NCBI GenBank assembly: GCA_002747105.1
Contig: PDSY01000017.1
Span: 1 to 64,000, forward strand
DNA: 64,000 nt
Origin: Flavobacteriales bacterium
GTDB lineage: Bacteria > Bacteroidota > Bacteroidia > Flavobacteriales > Weeksellaceae
Reading direction: 5' to 3'
Both the position numbers and the translations under genes were made by a program. The notes below the pieces were generated by a model. The model was given only the letters and a program-made list of their open reading frames with translations. It was not told the DNA's origin and made no database searches. This document shows, piece after piece, positions 16,982-25,549 of this stretch; the stretch's first letter is position 1, and every line of letters begins with the position of its first letter.

Positions 16982-17854
16982 ATGTCAGTATTAGTAAACA
17001 AAGATTCTAAGGTAATCGTACAAGGATTTACAGGAAGCGAAGGAACTTTCCACGCAAGTCAAATGATTGAATACGGAACAAATGTAGTAGGAGGAGTAAC
17101 TCCAGGAAAAGGGGGTCAAGAGCATCTTGGTAAACCTGTGTTTAATACCGTTGCAGATGCAGTAGAAAAAGTAGGAGCTAATGTAAGTATTATTTTCGTA
17201 CCACCTGCGTTTGCTGGTGATGCGATAATGGAAGCTGCAGATGCAGGAATTAAGGTGATCGTATGTATCACAGAAGGAATTCCTGTAGCTGATATGGTAA
17301 AAGTAAAATCTTATATCGCAAATAGAGATTGTCGTTTAGTAGGTCCTAACTGCCCAGGAGTAATCACTTCTGATGAAGCGAAAATTGGAATTATGCCAGG
17401 TTTCGTTTTCAAAAAAGGAAAAGTAGGTATCGTTTCTAAATCAGGAACTTTAACGTATGAGGCAGCCGACCAAGTGGTAAGAGCAGGTTATGGAATCTCT
17501 ACAGCAATCGGTATTGGTGGAGATCCAATTATCGGTACGACTACTCAGGAAGCTTTGGAAATGTTCATCAATGACGACGAAACAGAAGCAGTGGTAATGA
17601 TTGGAGAAATCGGTGGAGATTTAGAAGCAAAAGCAGCAAGATGGTACAAAGAAAGCGGTTCTAAAAAACCTGTTGTAGGTTTCATCGCTGGACAAACTGC
17701 ACCAAAAGGTAGAACCATGGGACACGCAGGAGCTATCGTAGGCGGAGCAGAAGATACTGCACAAGCTAAAATGGCAATTATGGCAGAAAACGGTATCAAC
17801 GTAGTCGATTCTCCAGCAGATATCGGTAAAGTGATAGCTAAAGTTTTAGGATAA
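16982..17854 (+). CDS. sucD: Succinyl-CoA synthetase subunit alpha
   Basis: TCA-cycle enzyme subunit forming ATP/GTP from succinyl-CoA. 290 residues, standard length. CoA-binding domain at the N-terminus ([15 protein letters not shown]). The phosphohistidine is H248 in [12 protein letters not shown]. The beta subunit gene is not adjacent, unlike in many proteobacteria; a separate location is common in this phylum. Its own promoter lies after the repeat array. ATG 16982 confirmed by the family N-terminus. Confidence 0.96.
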   Translation: MSVLVNKDSKVIVQGFTGSEGTFHASQMIEYGTNVVGGVTPGKGGQEHLGKPVFNTVADAVEKVGANVSIIFVPPAFAGDAIMEAADAGIKVIVCITEGIPVADMVKVKSYIANRDCRLVGPNCPGVITSDEAKIGIMPGFVFKKGKVGIVSKSGTLTYEAADQVVRAGYGISTAIGIGGDPIIGTTTQEALEMFINDDETEAVVMIGEIGGDLEAKAARWYKESGSKKPVVGFIAGQTAPKGRTMGHAGAIVGGAEDTAQAKMAIMAENGINVVDSPADIGKVIAKVLG

Positions 17855-17963
17855 AACTAACTTTCAAATATAATATTTAAATTAGATTGCTTCTACATTC
17901 ACAAAGACGAATAAATTTTGTATGGAGGAGCAATCTATTTTTTTAACCCAAAAACATAAACAG

Positions 17964-18617
17964 ATGAAAAAAATAATTGTAGGAGCCATGATACTGCTTT
18001 CAGTGTCTATGAGTGCTCAGTTTTTATCCAATGTAAGATTTGGAGGAGTGGCAGGACTCAATTATTCAAGAGTGAAAAACGCTCACAATCCTTCGGGACC
18101 TCGTTATACTTTCCAAGCGGGAGTCTTAGCAGAGATTCCTATCACAAGTGATGATCAATTTTACCTTCAGCCAGAATTGGTCTATTATGGTGCAGGAGAA
18201 ACAGGAAAGGATCCAGATGCTAAAAATTTTCCAGGTTATGATGCATTGTATGCCAATAACTATATCAGTGTGCCTATTTACCTCAAGGCATTCTTTTCGG
18301 AAAGAAAATCGGAGTTTTTTGGACTGATAGGACCTCGTTTTAATATACTGATTAATCAAAATGTTAAAAACCCAGCAAAAGATGGTTACACAATAGATGG
18401 TGCAGGAAATATTGATGGAAAAGCAAGTGGTTTTAATATGGCAATTGGTGCAGGAGTTGGATACAGCTACAAGCGTAAATTGGAACTGACAATAAGAGGA
18501 GACTTTGGACTATTAAACGCTTATAAAGGTTTACTGAATGAAGGTGATACTCCCGAATTAAACAAATCTGCAAAAGAACATGTTATCAGTGTAGGGGTTA
18601 ATTATATTTTTGATTAA
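17964..18617 (+). CDS. Porin-family outer-membrane beta-barrel protein
   Basis: About 217 residues: signal peptide MKKIIVGAMILLSVSMSAQ, then an eight-strand-type barrel of the OMP_b-brl_2 (PorT-like) family, with FGGVAGLNYSRVK, YTFQAGVLAEIPITS, YYLQPELVYYGAG-like strands and terminal VISVGVNYIF ending in an aromatic residue. Start ATG 17964; the 14-residue upstream extension has no signal character. Ligand or substrate unknown. Confidence 0.8.
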   Translation: MKKIIVGAMILLSVSMSAQFLSNVRFGGVAGLNYSRVKNAHNPSGPRYTFQAGVLAEIPITSDDQFYLQPELVYYGAGETGKDPDAKNFPGYDALYANNYISVPIYLKAFFSERKSEFFGLIGPRFNILINQNVKNPAKDGYTIDGAGNIDGKASGFNMAIGAGVGYSYKRKLELTIRGDFGLLNAYKGLLNEGDTPELNKSAKEHVISVGVNYIFD

Positions 18618-18643
18618 ACTTCCCCACATTTATTTCGAAAATA

Positions 18644-18677
18644 AAAAAGGTTGTCTAAGATTTTAGGCAACCTTTTT
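18644..18677 (+). terminator. Terminator
   Basis: 15-bp stem with one wobble (18644-18658 / 18663-18677), 4-nt loop, T-run. Confidence 0.85.
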
Positions 18678-18786
18678 CTGTTTCATAAGCCATGATTGTA
18701 GACTAAAAATGGAGTTTTAATTTAATTCAATTATTTAGATTAATTACAATTAATTGATTGATAACGATTTCCTTTTATTTTCTTAT

Positions 18787-18794
18787 TATTTTTG
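18787..18794 (+). promoter_or_regulatory. -7 promoter box of rimO
   Basis: TATTTTTG, perfect, 19 nt before ATG 18814. Confidence 0.65.
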
Positions 18795-18813
18795 CAATCT
18801 TAAACAATAAATA

Positions 18814-20118
18814 ATGCGTACAAAATCAATAGGAAAAAAGAAAATTAATATCGTTACCTTGGGGTGTTCCAAAAATATTTATGACTCGGAGGTTTTGATG
18901 GGACAATTGAAATCCAATGGAAAAGAAGTAGTGCATGAAGAACGAGGAGATGTAGTCGTGATTAATACTTGCGGATTTATTGATAACGCTAAAGAAGAAT
19001 CTATCAATACGATTTTAGATTTTGTACAAGCCAAAAATCGAGGTGAAGTAGAAAAGGTTTTTGTAACAGGGTGCCTATCGGAAAGGTATATGCCCGACTT
19101 AAAAAAAGAAATTCCAGATGTGGATCAATATTTTGGAACAAGAGATTTACCCATTTTATTGAAACATCTCGGAGCCGATTACAAACATGAGTTGGTGGGC
19201 GAAAGATTAACCACAACACCAAAACATTATGCCTATTTGAAAATAGCCGAAGGTTGCGACCGACCTTGCTCTTTTTGTGCCATTCCTCTTATGAGAGGTA
19301 AACATATTTCTACACCAATTGAAAACTTGGTGAAAGAAGCCGAAAAATTAGCCCAAAAAGGAACAAAGGAATTAATTTTAATCGCTCAGGATCTGACTTA
19401 TTACGGTTTAGATATCTACAAAAAAAGAGCCTTGGGAGATTTACTCAAAGCATTAGTCCAAGTAGAAGGAATCGAATGGATAAGATTGCATTATGCTTTT
19501 CCATCAGGATTTCCAAAAGATGTTTTAGAAATTATTAAAAACGAACCGAAAGTTTGTAATTATATTGATATTCCTCTGCAACATATCAATACCGAACTAT
19601 TAAAATCCATGAAGAGAGGAACTACTTACGAAAAAACAAATGCTCTATTAGCAGATTTTAGAAAAAGTGTTCCTGATATGGCGATTAGAACTACTTTGAT
19701 TGTAGGTTATCCAGGTGAAACGGAAGCAATTTTCCAAGAATTAAAAAATTGGGTTGCCCAGCAACGATTTGATAGATTGGGTTGTTTCACTTATTCTCAC
19801 GAAGAAAATACATCTGCTTATGAGTTAGAAGATAATATTCCACAAGAGGTAAAAGAACAACGAGTAGAAGAGATTATGGAACTTCAAGCACAGATTTCTT
19901 GGGAGAAAAACCAAGAAAAGGTAGGTAAGGTTTACCGATGTGTTTTTGATAGAAAGGAAGGAGATTATTTTGTAGGAAGAACAGAATTCGATTCTCCAGA
20001 TGTAGATAATACCGTTTTAGTAAGTGCCAAAAATGTCTATTTACCTGTGGGAGAATTTGCAAATATTAAAATTACCAAAGCCGAAGAATTTGATTTATAT
20101 GGTGAAATTGCAGAGTGA
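18814..20118 (+). CDS. rimO: Ribosomal protein S12 methylthiotransferase RimO
   Basis: Radical SAM enzyme adding a methylthio group to an Asp of S12. 434 residues. N-terminal UPF0004 cysteines C18, C53, C87 bind the auxiliary cluster. The SAM cluster CxxxCxxC is at C148, C152, C155 (EGCDRPCSFCAIP). A TRAM-like tail follows (GKVYRCVFDRKEGDYFVGRTEF). The second MTTase of this window, mtaB at 62-63 kb, is a distinct paralogue. Single gene. Confidence 0.95.
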   Translation: MRTKSIGKKKINIVTLGCSKNIYDSEVLMGQLKSNGKEVVHEERGDVVVINTCGFIDNAKEESINTILDFVQAKNRGEVEKVFVTGCLSERYMPDLKKEIPDVDQYFGTRDLPILLKHLGADYKHELVGERLTTTPKHYAYLKIAEGCDRPCSFCAIPLMRGKHISTPIENLVKEAEKLAQKGTKELILIAQDLTYYGLDIYKKRALGDLLKALVQVEGIEWIRLHYAFPSGFPKDVLEIIKNEPKVCNYIDIPLQHINTELLKSMKRGTTYEKTNALLADFRKSVPDMAIRTTLIVGYPGETEAIFQELKNWVAQQRFDRLGCFTYSHEENTSAYELEDNIPQEVKEQRVEEIMELQAQISWEKNQEKVGKVYRCVFDRKEGDYFVGRTEFDSPDVDNTVLVSAKNVYLPVGEFANIKITKAEEFDLYGEIAE

Positions 20119-20265
20119 ATTTAAGGAATCTTAAGAAATTTAACACTTTTTAACAATAGGTGCGAAGTTTAATTTTGATAGTGGATGAGAGTGCTTTTTA
20201 ACATTTTATTTGGTTTTTATTAACAGTTATTAACTAAAATAATCGTCGTCAATACTATTTCGCTA

Positions 20266-20273
20266 TAACTTTG
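20266..20273 (+). promoter_or_regulatory. -7 promoter box of RlpA-like gene
   Basis: TAACTTTG, perfect, 28 nt before ATG 20302. Confidence 0.7.
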
Positions 20274-20301
20274 CACGCACAAATCAGAAACTGAAAATAG
20301 A

Positions 20302-20700
20302 ATGAAAAGATTTACTTTTGTAATCATTATATTGTTGTCAACATTCTTGTTGTCTTCTTTTACAAAAAAGAAAATTACAGATGTTAAAGGTACAGGGAAA
20401 GTGTCTTGGTACGGTCCAGGTTTTCATGGAAAACGAATGGCGAACGGAAAAATATACAACCAAAACGCACTTACTTGTGCTACCACTTGGAATGCTAAAA
20501 CAAGAAGAAAAGGATTTCCTTTTGGAACGAAGATTAAAATCACCAATATAAGAAATGGTAAAAGTGTGGTTGTTACCGTAACCGATACAGGAGGCTTTGC
20601 AAAACATGGTAGAAAATTTGATTTAAGCAAAGGAGCTTTTAAAAAAATTGCAAGTTTAAACCAAGGGATTTTAAAAATTAAATACGAGGTGGTCAAGTAA
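20302..20700 (+). CDS. RlpA-like double-psi beta-barrel protein
   Basis: 132 residues: signal segment MKRFTFVIIILLSTFLLSSF, then one double-psi beta-barrel domain (GKVSWYGPGFHGKRMANGKIYN, ALTCATTW, FPFGTKIKITNIRNGKSVVVTVTDTGG, KFDLSKGAFKKIA). This matches the core of septal lytic transglycosylase RlpA, here as a minimal form without a SPOR domain. Role in cell-wall cutting is inferred from the family. Own promoter; terminator after. Confidence 0.88.
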   Translation: MKRFTFVIIILLSTFLLSSFTKKKITDVKGTGKVSWYGPGFHGKRMANGKIYNQNALTCATTWNAKTRRKGFPFGTKIKITNIRNGKSVVVTVTDTGGFAKHGRKFDLSKGAFKKIASLNQGILKIKYEVVK

Positions 20701-20723
20701 CATCATACCGCTCATAAAAGAAA

Positions 20724-20753
20724 AAAACACTACTCCAAAAGGAGTAGTGTTTT
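20724..20753. terminator. Bidirectional terminator
   Basis: Perfect 13-bp stem, loop AAAA (20737-20740), T-run; between the RlpA-like gene and the converging globin gene. Confidence 0.88.
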
Positions 20754-20757
20754 CGTT

Positions 20758-21165
20758 TTAGAGACTTTTTCTATCATCAGGACGATGATGCCAAATGGCT
20801 AAAAATTGTCCTGTTGCCATTTTTCTAGCTGCATTTTTTGCCCTTTCTGCAAGTTGCCCCTCATAAAGTTCATTAATGGTTTCAAACCAAAGCTCCAACC
20901 ATTTTCCAAAATGTAGCTGACTAACACTATAATCTAAATTCTTATCTACATTAATATGTTTGAGTGTAGGATTCCCTTTGAATTTTCTAATTCCGAATAG
21001 ATTGGTTTCCCAAAAGTCAGCCAACTTTACTAAATGTGCAGGCCATTGGTCATCAGCGATATGAGTATTGAAAATATCACCTAAAAGCTCGTCTTTTCGG
21101 ATTTTAGCATAAAAAGCATTCACCAAAAGTTCTATGTCCTTTCTGTCTTCTATCTCTCTCATCAT
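20758..21165 (-). CDS. Group III truncated haemoglobin
   Basis: 135-residue 2/2 globin that binds haem and reacts with O2 or NO; the exact job of group III is unsettled. Visible: IRKDELLGDIFNTHI, DDQWPAHLVKLADFWETNLFG, a proximal-His region in LHFGKWLELWFETINELYEG, and LAIWHHRP near the C-terminus. Its start overlaps the cupin stop by 4 nt, so it is the last gene of a CopD-like/cupin/globin operon. Such pairs usually go with nitrosative or microaerobic stress (family knowledge). Confidence 0.9.
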   Translation of the reverse strand: MMREIEDRKDIELLVNAFYAKIRKDELLGDIFNTHIADDQWPAHLVKLADFWETNLFGIRKFKGNPTLKHINVDKNLDYSVSQLHFGKWLELWFETINELYEGQLAERAKNAARKMATGQFLAIWHHRPDDRKSL

Positions 21166-21497
21166 GAATTGATTACTTCATTTACTCGCTCTACTCTATC
21201 TTGCTTAGACAGGGTCAACCTCACTATTGTATTTTCGTGCGCCTTTAAATGATGAACAATTCCACCGTCCAAAGCTATAATATCTCCACTTTCCATAAGT
21301 TCGGATTTCCCATTGACACCTAAATCTATCTTTCCATCTAAAATATGGATTAAAATAGGAAAAGGCGTTTGATGATCTTTCATGAGTTCTCCTTTGGGAA
21401 GTAAAATCTGAATTTCCTTCGAAAAAGAAGTTTCAATAATTACTCTTGTTTTGATTTTACTTTCCGTACAATTTTTATCGAATTTTACAATATTCAT
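21162..21497 (-). CDS. Cupin-domain protein
   Basis: About 111 residues. Single cupin barrel: LLPKGELMKDHQTPFPILIHILDGKIDLGVNG then MESGDIIALDGGIVHHLKAHENTIVRLTLS. Metal-site His residues are visible at DHQT and HHLKAH. Start chosen at ATG 21497 (MNIVKFDKN). Co-transcribed with the globin and a membrane protein, so perhaps redox or NO related; no catalytic function can be named. Confidence 0.8.
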   Translation of the reverse strand: MNIVKFDKNCTESKIKTRVIIETSFSKEIQILLPKGELMKDHQTPFPILIHILDGKIDLGVNGKSELMESGDIIALDGGIVHHLKAHENTIVRLTLSKQDRVERVNEVINS

Positions 21498-21561
21498 CTT
21501 TTTATTTTTTTTTATTAAAGTCAATCACTTCATCCATTGAGCTTGACAACTTAGCCTTCTT

Positions 21562-22041
21562 TTACTTGATGAAAAACCAACCGTGACTTCCTGCAACAGC
21601 ACCTATAATAGTCAATAGACTCAATAAGAGTAAAAACCAATGAACCCTATGCATGATTGCAAAAGTTTTTGCAGGGTTTTCTTTCATATATCTTTTAAAC
21701 AATCGGTGTAAAACAAAAGGCTCCAACACATACAATACCAATGTGAATATCAACCAAACCAAAGTCATCGTATGTATCCACCAATAACGATAATTCAAAT
21801 ACCTCTCCCACCCATCAAGTACATATAACATATAGAAGCCACTCAGCCCTGTCAATAAAGTCGTCACTTTAGCTTGTTTAGCAAACCGCCCTTCGATTTG
21901 TTCAAAGGTTTTCATTTGGTCTTCTTTGGATTTTAATTTTTTAATCGCAGGAATAATGACCGTTGTCACCATTGCCACTCCACCAATCCATAGCACCACC
22001 GCAACGATATGAATGACTCTTGCCAAAGCAAAACTTTCCAT
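21562..22041 (-). CDS. CopD-like four-helix membrane protein
   Basis: 159 residues with about four transmembrane helices. RVIHIVAVVLWIGGVAMVTTVI places a His in the first helix, and MHRVHWFLLLLSLLTIIGAVAG follows late; such membrane His residues are typical of CopD-like proteins or haem/copper-handling families. First gene of the operon with cupin and truncated haemoglobin; perfect -7 box upstream. A role in haem, metal or electron transfer is inferred from family and context only. Confidence 0.7.
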   Translation of the reverse strand: MESFALARVIHIVAVVLWIGGVAMVTTVIIPAIKKLKSKEDQMKTFEQIEGRFAKQAKVTTLLTGLSGFYMLYVLDGWERYLNYRYWWIHTMTLVWLIFTLVLYVLEPFVLHRLFKRYMKENPAKTFAIMHRVHWFLLLLSLLTIIGAVAGSHGWFFIK

Positions 22042-22067
22042 TGTAAATTGACTTAGGGGTTATCCCA

Positions 22068-22075
22068 CAAAGGTA
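22068..22075 (-). promoter_or_regulatory. -7 promoter box of CopD-like/cupin/globin operon
   Basis: Minus-strand TACCTTTG, perfect, 26 nt before ATG 22041. No FNR/NnrR palindrome recognised upstream. Confidence 0.7.
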
Positions 22076-22258
22076 AACATAATAAAAAGCAAAAAAGCAA
22101 TAATAAGGTGTTTTTTTATCATTTCTCAGTTTCATTCTACGATTCAAGACTAAAAATCAACAGTTCAGTAAGTTTAAATTGTATTCAATCTACTTATCGT
22201 GCATCTTTGTGGTGTTAATTAACAATCAATTATTTATTAATCTTAAAATAGTAAAATC

Positions 22259-22675
22259 ATGAAAAGAGTAAGTATTTTTTTAGTAGTAGTTTTTTTAAGC
22301 GTTTTTTCTCAGAAAATAAACGCACAACAGACCGTAACGGTAACCATTGAAAATATTGCATCGGAAAAAGGAAAAATAGCGGTTGCTTTATTTAACAAAC
22401 AAAATTTCTTAAAAATGCCTGTACAAGGTACATTTTCAGCAATTAAAGACGGAAAAAGCACAGCCGTTTTCAAAAATGTTCCTAAAGGAGAATATGCCAT
22501 CGGTTGTTTCCACGATGAAAATAACAATTATCAATTAGAACGCTCAGAAAACGGAATGCCTTTAGAAAGGTACGGATTTTCAAATACCAAAAAACTCAAA
22601 AGAGCACCTGTATTTGATGATATGAAATTTAGCGTCGAAGACGAAGATGTATCTTTAAGCATTGAACTTCAATAA
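22259..22675 (+). CDS. DUF2141 domain protein, exported
   Basis: 138 residues. Signal peptide MKRVSIFLVVVFLSVFSQKINAQ, then the DUF2141 beta-sandwich: VTVTIENIASEKGKIAVALFN, VFKNVPKGEYAIGCFHDENNNYQLERSENGMPLERYGFS. The pattern G-x-Y-x3-C-H-D-E-N is the family hallmark. Function unknown. Single gene with near-consensus -7 (CATCTTTG). Confidence 0.88.
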   Translation: MKRVSIFLVVVFLSVFSQKINAQQTVTVTIENIASEKGKIAVALFNKQNFLKMPVQGTFSAIKDGKSTAVFKNVPKGEYAIGCFHDENNNYQLERSENGMPLERYGFSNTKKLKRAPVFDDMKFSVEDEDVSLSIELQ

Positions 22676-22696
22676 TAATTCATTTTTCATATCAAA

Positions 22697-22734
22697 ATCA
22701 ACCCCACAAGTTTTCGGAGCTTTGTGGGGTTGAT
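22697..22734 (+). terminator. Hairpin after DUF2141 gene
   Basis: Perfect 13-bp stem (22697-22709 / 22722-22734), but only a weak T-rich tail; likely terminator or 3' stabiliser. Confidence 0.65.
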
Positions 22735-22816
22735 AATTAAAGACCAAATTGTATCAAAAATACTGGTGCATTTGTGCATATGATAAATCAATCCTATCAT
22801 AATTCTGTAAATTTCT

Positions 22817-22824
22817 TATCTTTG
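22817..22824 (+). promoter_or_regulatory. -7 promoter box of gtrA-plsC
   Basis: TATCTTTG, perfect, ending 17 nt before ATG 22842. A GTG start at 22824 is rejected because it lies in the box. Confidence 0.7.
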
Positions 22825-22841
22825 TGCTCGAATTTACAATA

Positions 22842-23300
22842 ATGAAACATTTAATATTAAAACAAAAACAAGTTTTATTTTTCATCCTCGCAGGAGGACT
22901 AAGTGCCATTATGGAAATTGGAAGTTTCACATTTTTTAGTTCTGTTATCCCTATTGTTTTTCCGAAAGAATTAGATTTAATGGGCGTTCATTATCCTTTT
23001 AGTAATATTTTCTCTACGGGTTTAGGCATTATTTCTAATTATTTTTTTAGTATATGGTTTGTTTTTGAAAGAGGAAAACATTCCAAAAAAAGAGAGTTTT
23101 TTTACTTTATGGTCGTTTCTGTGATGTCTACAATTTTAAGTTTAATTTTCTTTCAAATCTTTTTCAATTGGATTTTTACAGAGCATTTGGATTTAAAAAT
23201 CATTACAATGAGTCCCCAAATATTAAGTAAAGTTTTCGCTATTGGTTTGGTGGCAATACTCAATTATTCTATCAAAAAAAGAGTTATTTTTAATGGTTAA
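22842..23300 (+). CDS. GtrA-like membrane protein
   Basis: About 152 residues and four transmembrane helices. FFILAGGLSAIMEIGSFTFFSS is typical of the GtrA family, whose members help flip or modify polyprenyl-linked sugars. NYFFSIWFVFERGKHSKKREF and the last helix ILSKVFAIGLVAILNYSIKKRVIF match. Overlaps the start of the acyltransferase gene by 8 nt, so the two are translationally coupled; whether their products act together is unknown. Confidence 0.82.
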   Translation: MKHLILKQKQVLFFILAGGLSAIMEIGSFTFFSSVIPIVFPKELDLMGVHYPFSNIFSTGLGIISNYFFSIWFVFERGKHSKKREFFYFMVVSVMSTILSLIFFQIFFNWIFTEHLDLKIITMSPQILSKVFAIGLVAILNYSIKKRVIFNG

Positions 23301-24012
23301 GGTTTTAAATTATATTTGGCGAGGTTGGTTCATGTTCTTAGCAACCGTTTTAACACTCATTTTCGCATTACCTGTTTATATTTTTTCCCTCCAAAAAAAT
23401 GGTTACAAAAAAGCGTATTTTTTTATTCGACTTTGGAGTTATGGCTTATTTTATGGAATGGGATTTCGGTACGAACTCATTAATTTAACTGAGCAGAGGC
23501 TCAATAAAAACGAGCAATATATCGTTATTGCTAACCATACTTCGATAATGGACATTATGCTTTCGTGCATTCTGTTACCTCATCATTCCGTTTGTTTTGT
23601 AGGTAAAAAAGAATTGGACAGAATCCCTATTTTTGGCGTTGCTTATCGAAAAGCTTGTATATTAGTGGATAGAAAATGCCCCAAAAGTAGAAGTCAGGTA
23701 TATGCTAAATGTGCCGAAAGAATGGACGAAGGTAATAGCATTATTCTTTACCCCGAAGGTGGCGTTCCCAACGATACGAGTATTGTATTAGACGAGTTTA
23801 AAAATGGAGCTTTTGCAATGTCTTGTAAGCATCAGAAAAAAATTGCCGTTTTCACTTTTGTGGGGCTAAAAGAGTTTTTTCCTTTTGATCATGGAAAAGG
23901 GAAAATGGGAAAAGTAAAAGTGTTCTTTAATGGAATTTTAGAGCCTGAAGCAGATTTTAACCATCAAAAAAATAAAGCACGAGAAATGATTTTAAATCAG
24001 TTGTCCAATTAG
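23293..24012 (+). CDS. plsC: 1-acyl-sn-glycerol-3-phosphate acyltransferase family protein
   Basis: Phospholipid synthesis acyltransferase. 239 residues from ATG 23293; the longer TTG start within gtrA is rejected. N-terminal membrane segment (FLATVLTLIFALPVYIFSL). Catalytic motif NHTSIMD with H82 and D87. GKKELDRIPIFGVAYRKACILVDR then LYPEGGVPN occupy the glycerol-phosphate site. Closest to lysophosphatidate acyltransferase; specificity not provable by eye. Confidence 0.88.
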   Translation: MVKVLNYIWRGWFMFLATVLTLIFALPVYIFSLQKNGYKKAYFFIRLWSYGLFYGMGFRYELINLTEQRLNKNEQYIVIANHTSIMDIMLSCILLPHHSVCFVGKKELDRIPIFGVAYRKACILVDRKCPKSRSQVYAKCAERMDEGNSIILYPEGGVPNDTSIVLDEFKNGAFAMSCKHQKKIAVFTFVGLKEFFPFDHGKGKMGKVKVFFNGILEPEADFNHQKNKAREMILNQLSN

Positions 24013-24015
24013 TAT

Positions 24016-24180
24016 TCTAGTAATCAGTCATCTAGTAATCAGTTATCTAGTAGTCAGTTTACCAAGATTCAATTACCTAGATAACTAAAATACTATAATA
24101 CTGATTTACTGACCTACTAACTACTAGACTACTGACTACTAAATTACTAGACTACTGGACTACTAAGTTACTGACCACTA
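24016..24180. repeat. Word-array repeat, TCTAGTAATCAGT family, locus C
   Basis: Between plsC and the MFS gene. Left: TCTAGTAATCAGT at 24016-24028 and 24031-24043, TCTAGTAGTCAGT at 24046-24058 (15-nt spacing). Right (24090-24180): reverse-complement words such as ACTACTAGACTACTGACTAC and ACTGACCTACTAACTACT. Different word from loci A/B but the same plan; locus D near 51 kb shares this word. Confidence 0.7.
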
Positions 24181-24193
24181 AAATATTTTTATG

Positions 24194-24201
24194 TAAATTT
24201 G
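24194..24201 (+). promoter_or_regulatory. -7 promoter box of sugar MFS gene
   Basis: TAAATTTG, perfect, 19 nt before ATG 24221, right after the repeat array. Confidence 0.7.
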
Positions 24202-24220
24202 TTCGAATTAAATTTTTTTT

Positions 24221-25468
24221 ATGAAAAAGAACAATTATATTTTTCCTATATTCATTATAGGAGTTTTATTTTTTATCTTCGGCTTTATTACTTGGGCAAA
24301 TAGCCAATTGATCCCTTACTTGAAGTTAGCTTGTCAGCTCACAGAAACCGAATCTAATTTGGTAGGTGTAGCCTTCTTTTTGGCTTATTTTTTCATGGCA
24401 ATACCGAGTGCTTTTGTTTTGAAAAAAACAGGTTTTAAAATGGGAATGTCTATTGGATTATTCGTAATGGCAATAGGTGCATTTTTATTTATTCCAGCAG
24501 CTGAAACGAGAAATTACAATTTGTTTTTAACAGGTTTATTTATCATTGGAACAGGATTGGCTTTACTCCAAACAGCGTCTAATCCGTATGTAGCCGTACT
24601 GGGACCTGTAGAAAGTGCAGCGAGGAGAATCAGTATAATGGGAATATGCAACAAAATTGCAGGTATCGTGGCAATTTATGTATTGGGACATATCACACTT
24701 GAAGGAACTGATGAGCTACAAAAAAGCTTATTAACAATGTCTGAACTGCAAAAAAATGAAACACTACAAGCTTTAGCCAATCGGGTAATCCTTCCGTATC
24801 AAATTATTTCAGCAAGTTTTGCTTTGGTAGGTATTATTTTGATGTTCATTAAACTTCCTAAGATTGAAGAATCAGAAGATACCAACGATGTACATGATGG
24901 TGCTGATAGAAGTATCTTTAGTTATAAACATTTATGGTTTGGTGTTTTAGCCTTATTTCTTTATGTGGGTGTGGAAGTGATTAGTTATGATGGATTTAGT
25001 GCATTTGGAGAGTCTTTAGGCTTTGGTATTCAGAAAGCGAGTGGTTTCGCTAAATATACAGGTTATGCACTATTAGCAGGTTATATTTTTTGTATCGTTG
25101 CCATACCCAAATACATAGAACAGACAAAAGCATTGAAATATTTTTCAATAGCGAGTGCCCTATTGGTATTGATATCGGTATTCAGTACAGGAATATTTGC
25201 AGTCATTTGTTTCGCCGCTTTAGGTTTTACGCAATCTGTGATGTGGCCAGCCATTTTCCCTCTAGCCATTAACAAATTAGGCGTGCATACCAAAATGGGT
25301 TCTGCCTATCTTATTATGGCGATTATTGGAGGAGCGATACTTTTACCATTGGTAAGTTATCTCAAAACCTTTATTCCAGAAAGTCCTCGATTGGCTTACC
25401 TTATTATGGTACCTTGTTATGTGTATATTTTTTGGTATGCTAAAAAGGGAAGTAAGATTAGTAATTAA
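24221..25468 (+). CDS. FucP/GluP-type sugar MFS transporter
   Basis: 415 residues, about 12 transmembrane helices. The N-terminus FIFGFITWANSQLIPYLKLACQLT and QTASNPYVAVLGP are hallmarks of the glucose/galactose and fucose MFS group (FucP/GluP). The central acidic loop is EESEDTNDVHDGAD. Proton-sugar symport by family; the sugar is not predictable. Own promoter; repeat array before it and another hairpin-like repeat after it. Confidence 0.88.
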   Translation: MKKNNYIFPIFIIGVLFFIFGFITWANSQLIPYLKLACQLTETESNLVGVAFFLAYFFMAIPSAFVLKKTGFKMGMSIGLFVMAIGAFLFIPAAETRNYNLFLTGLFIIGTGLALLQTASNPYVAVLGPVESAARRISIMGICNKIAGIVAIYVLGHITLEGTDELQKSLLTMSELQKNETLQALANRVILPYQIISASFALVGIILMFIKLPKIEESEDTNDVHDGADRSIFSYKHLWFGVLALFLYVGVEVISYDGFSAFGESLGFGIQKASGFAKYTGYALLAGYIFCIVAIPKYIEQTKALKYFSIASALLVLISVFSTGIFAVICFAALGFTQSVMWPAIFPLAINKLGVHTKMGSAYLIMAIIGGAILLPLVSYLKTFIPESPRLAYLIMVPCYVYIFWYAKKGSKISN

Positions 25469-25478
25469 AAAAACTATT

Positions 25479-25544
25479 AGGGATTGGGAATTAGGAGTTA
25501 GTTAAGCTTCATTGCTAATCCCTAAAACCTAACTCCTAATCCCT
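25479..25544. repeat. Inverted word repeat, locus E
   Basis: AGGGATT...AGGAGTTAG at 25479-25501 (with a 7-nt insert) pairs with CTAACTCCTAATCCCT at 25529-25544. It ends 5 nt before the ATG of the DUF3810 gene, so a hairpin could mask its ribosome site. Confidence 0.7.
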
Positions 25545-25549
25545 TAACA

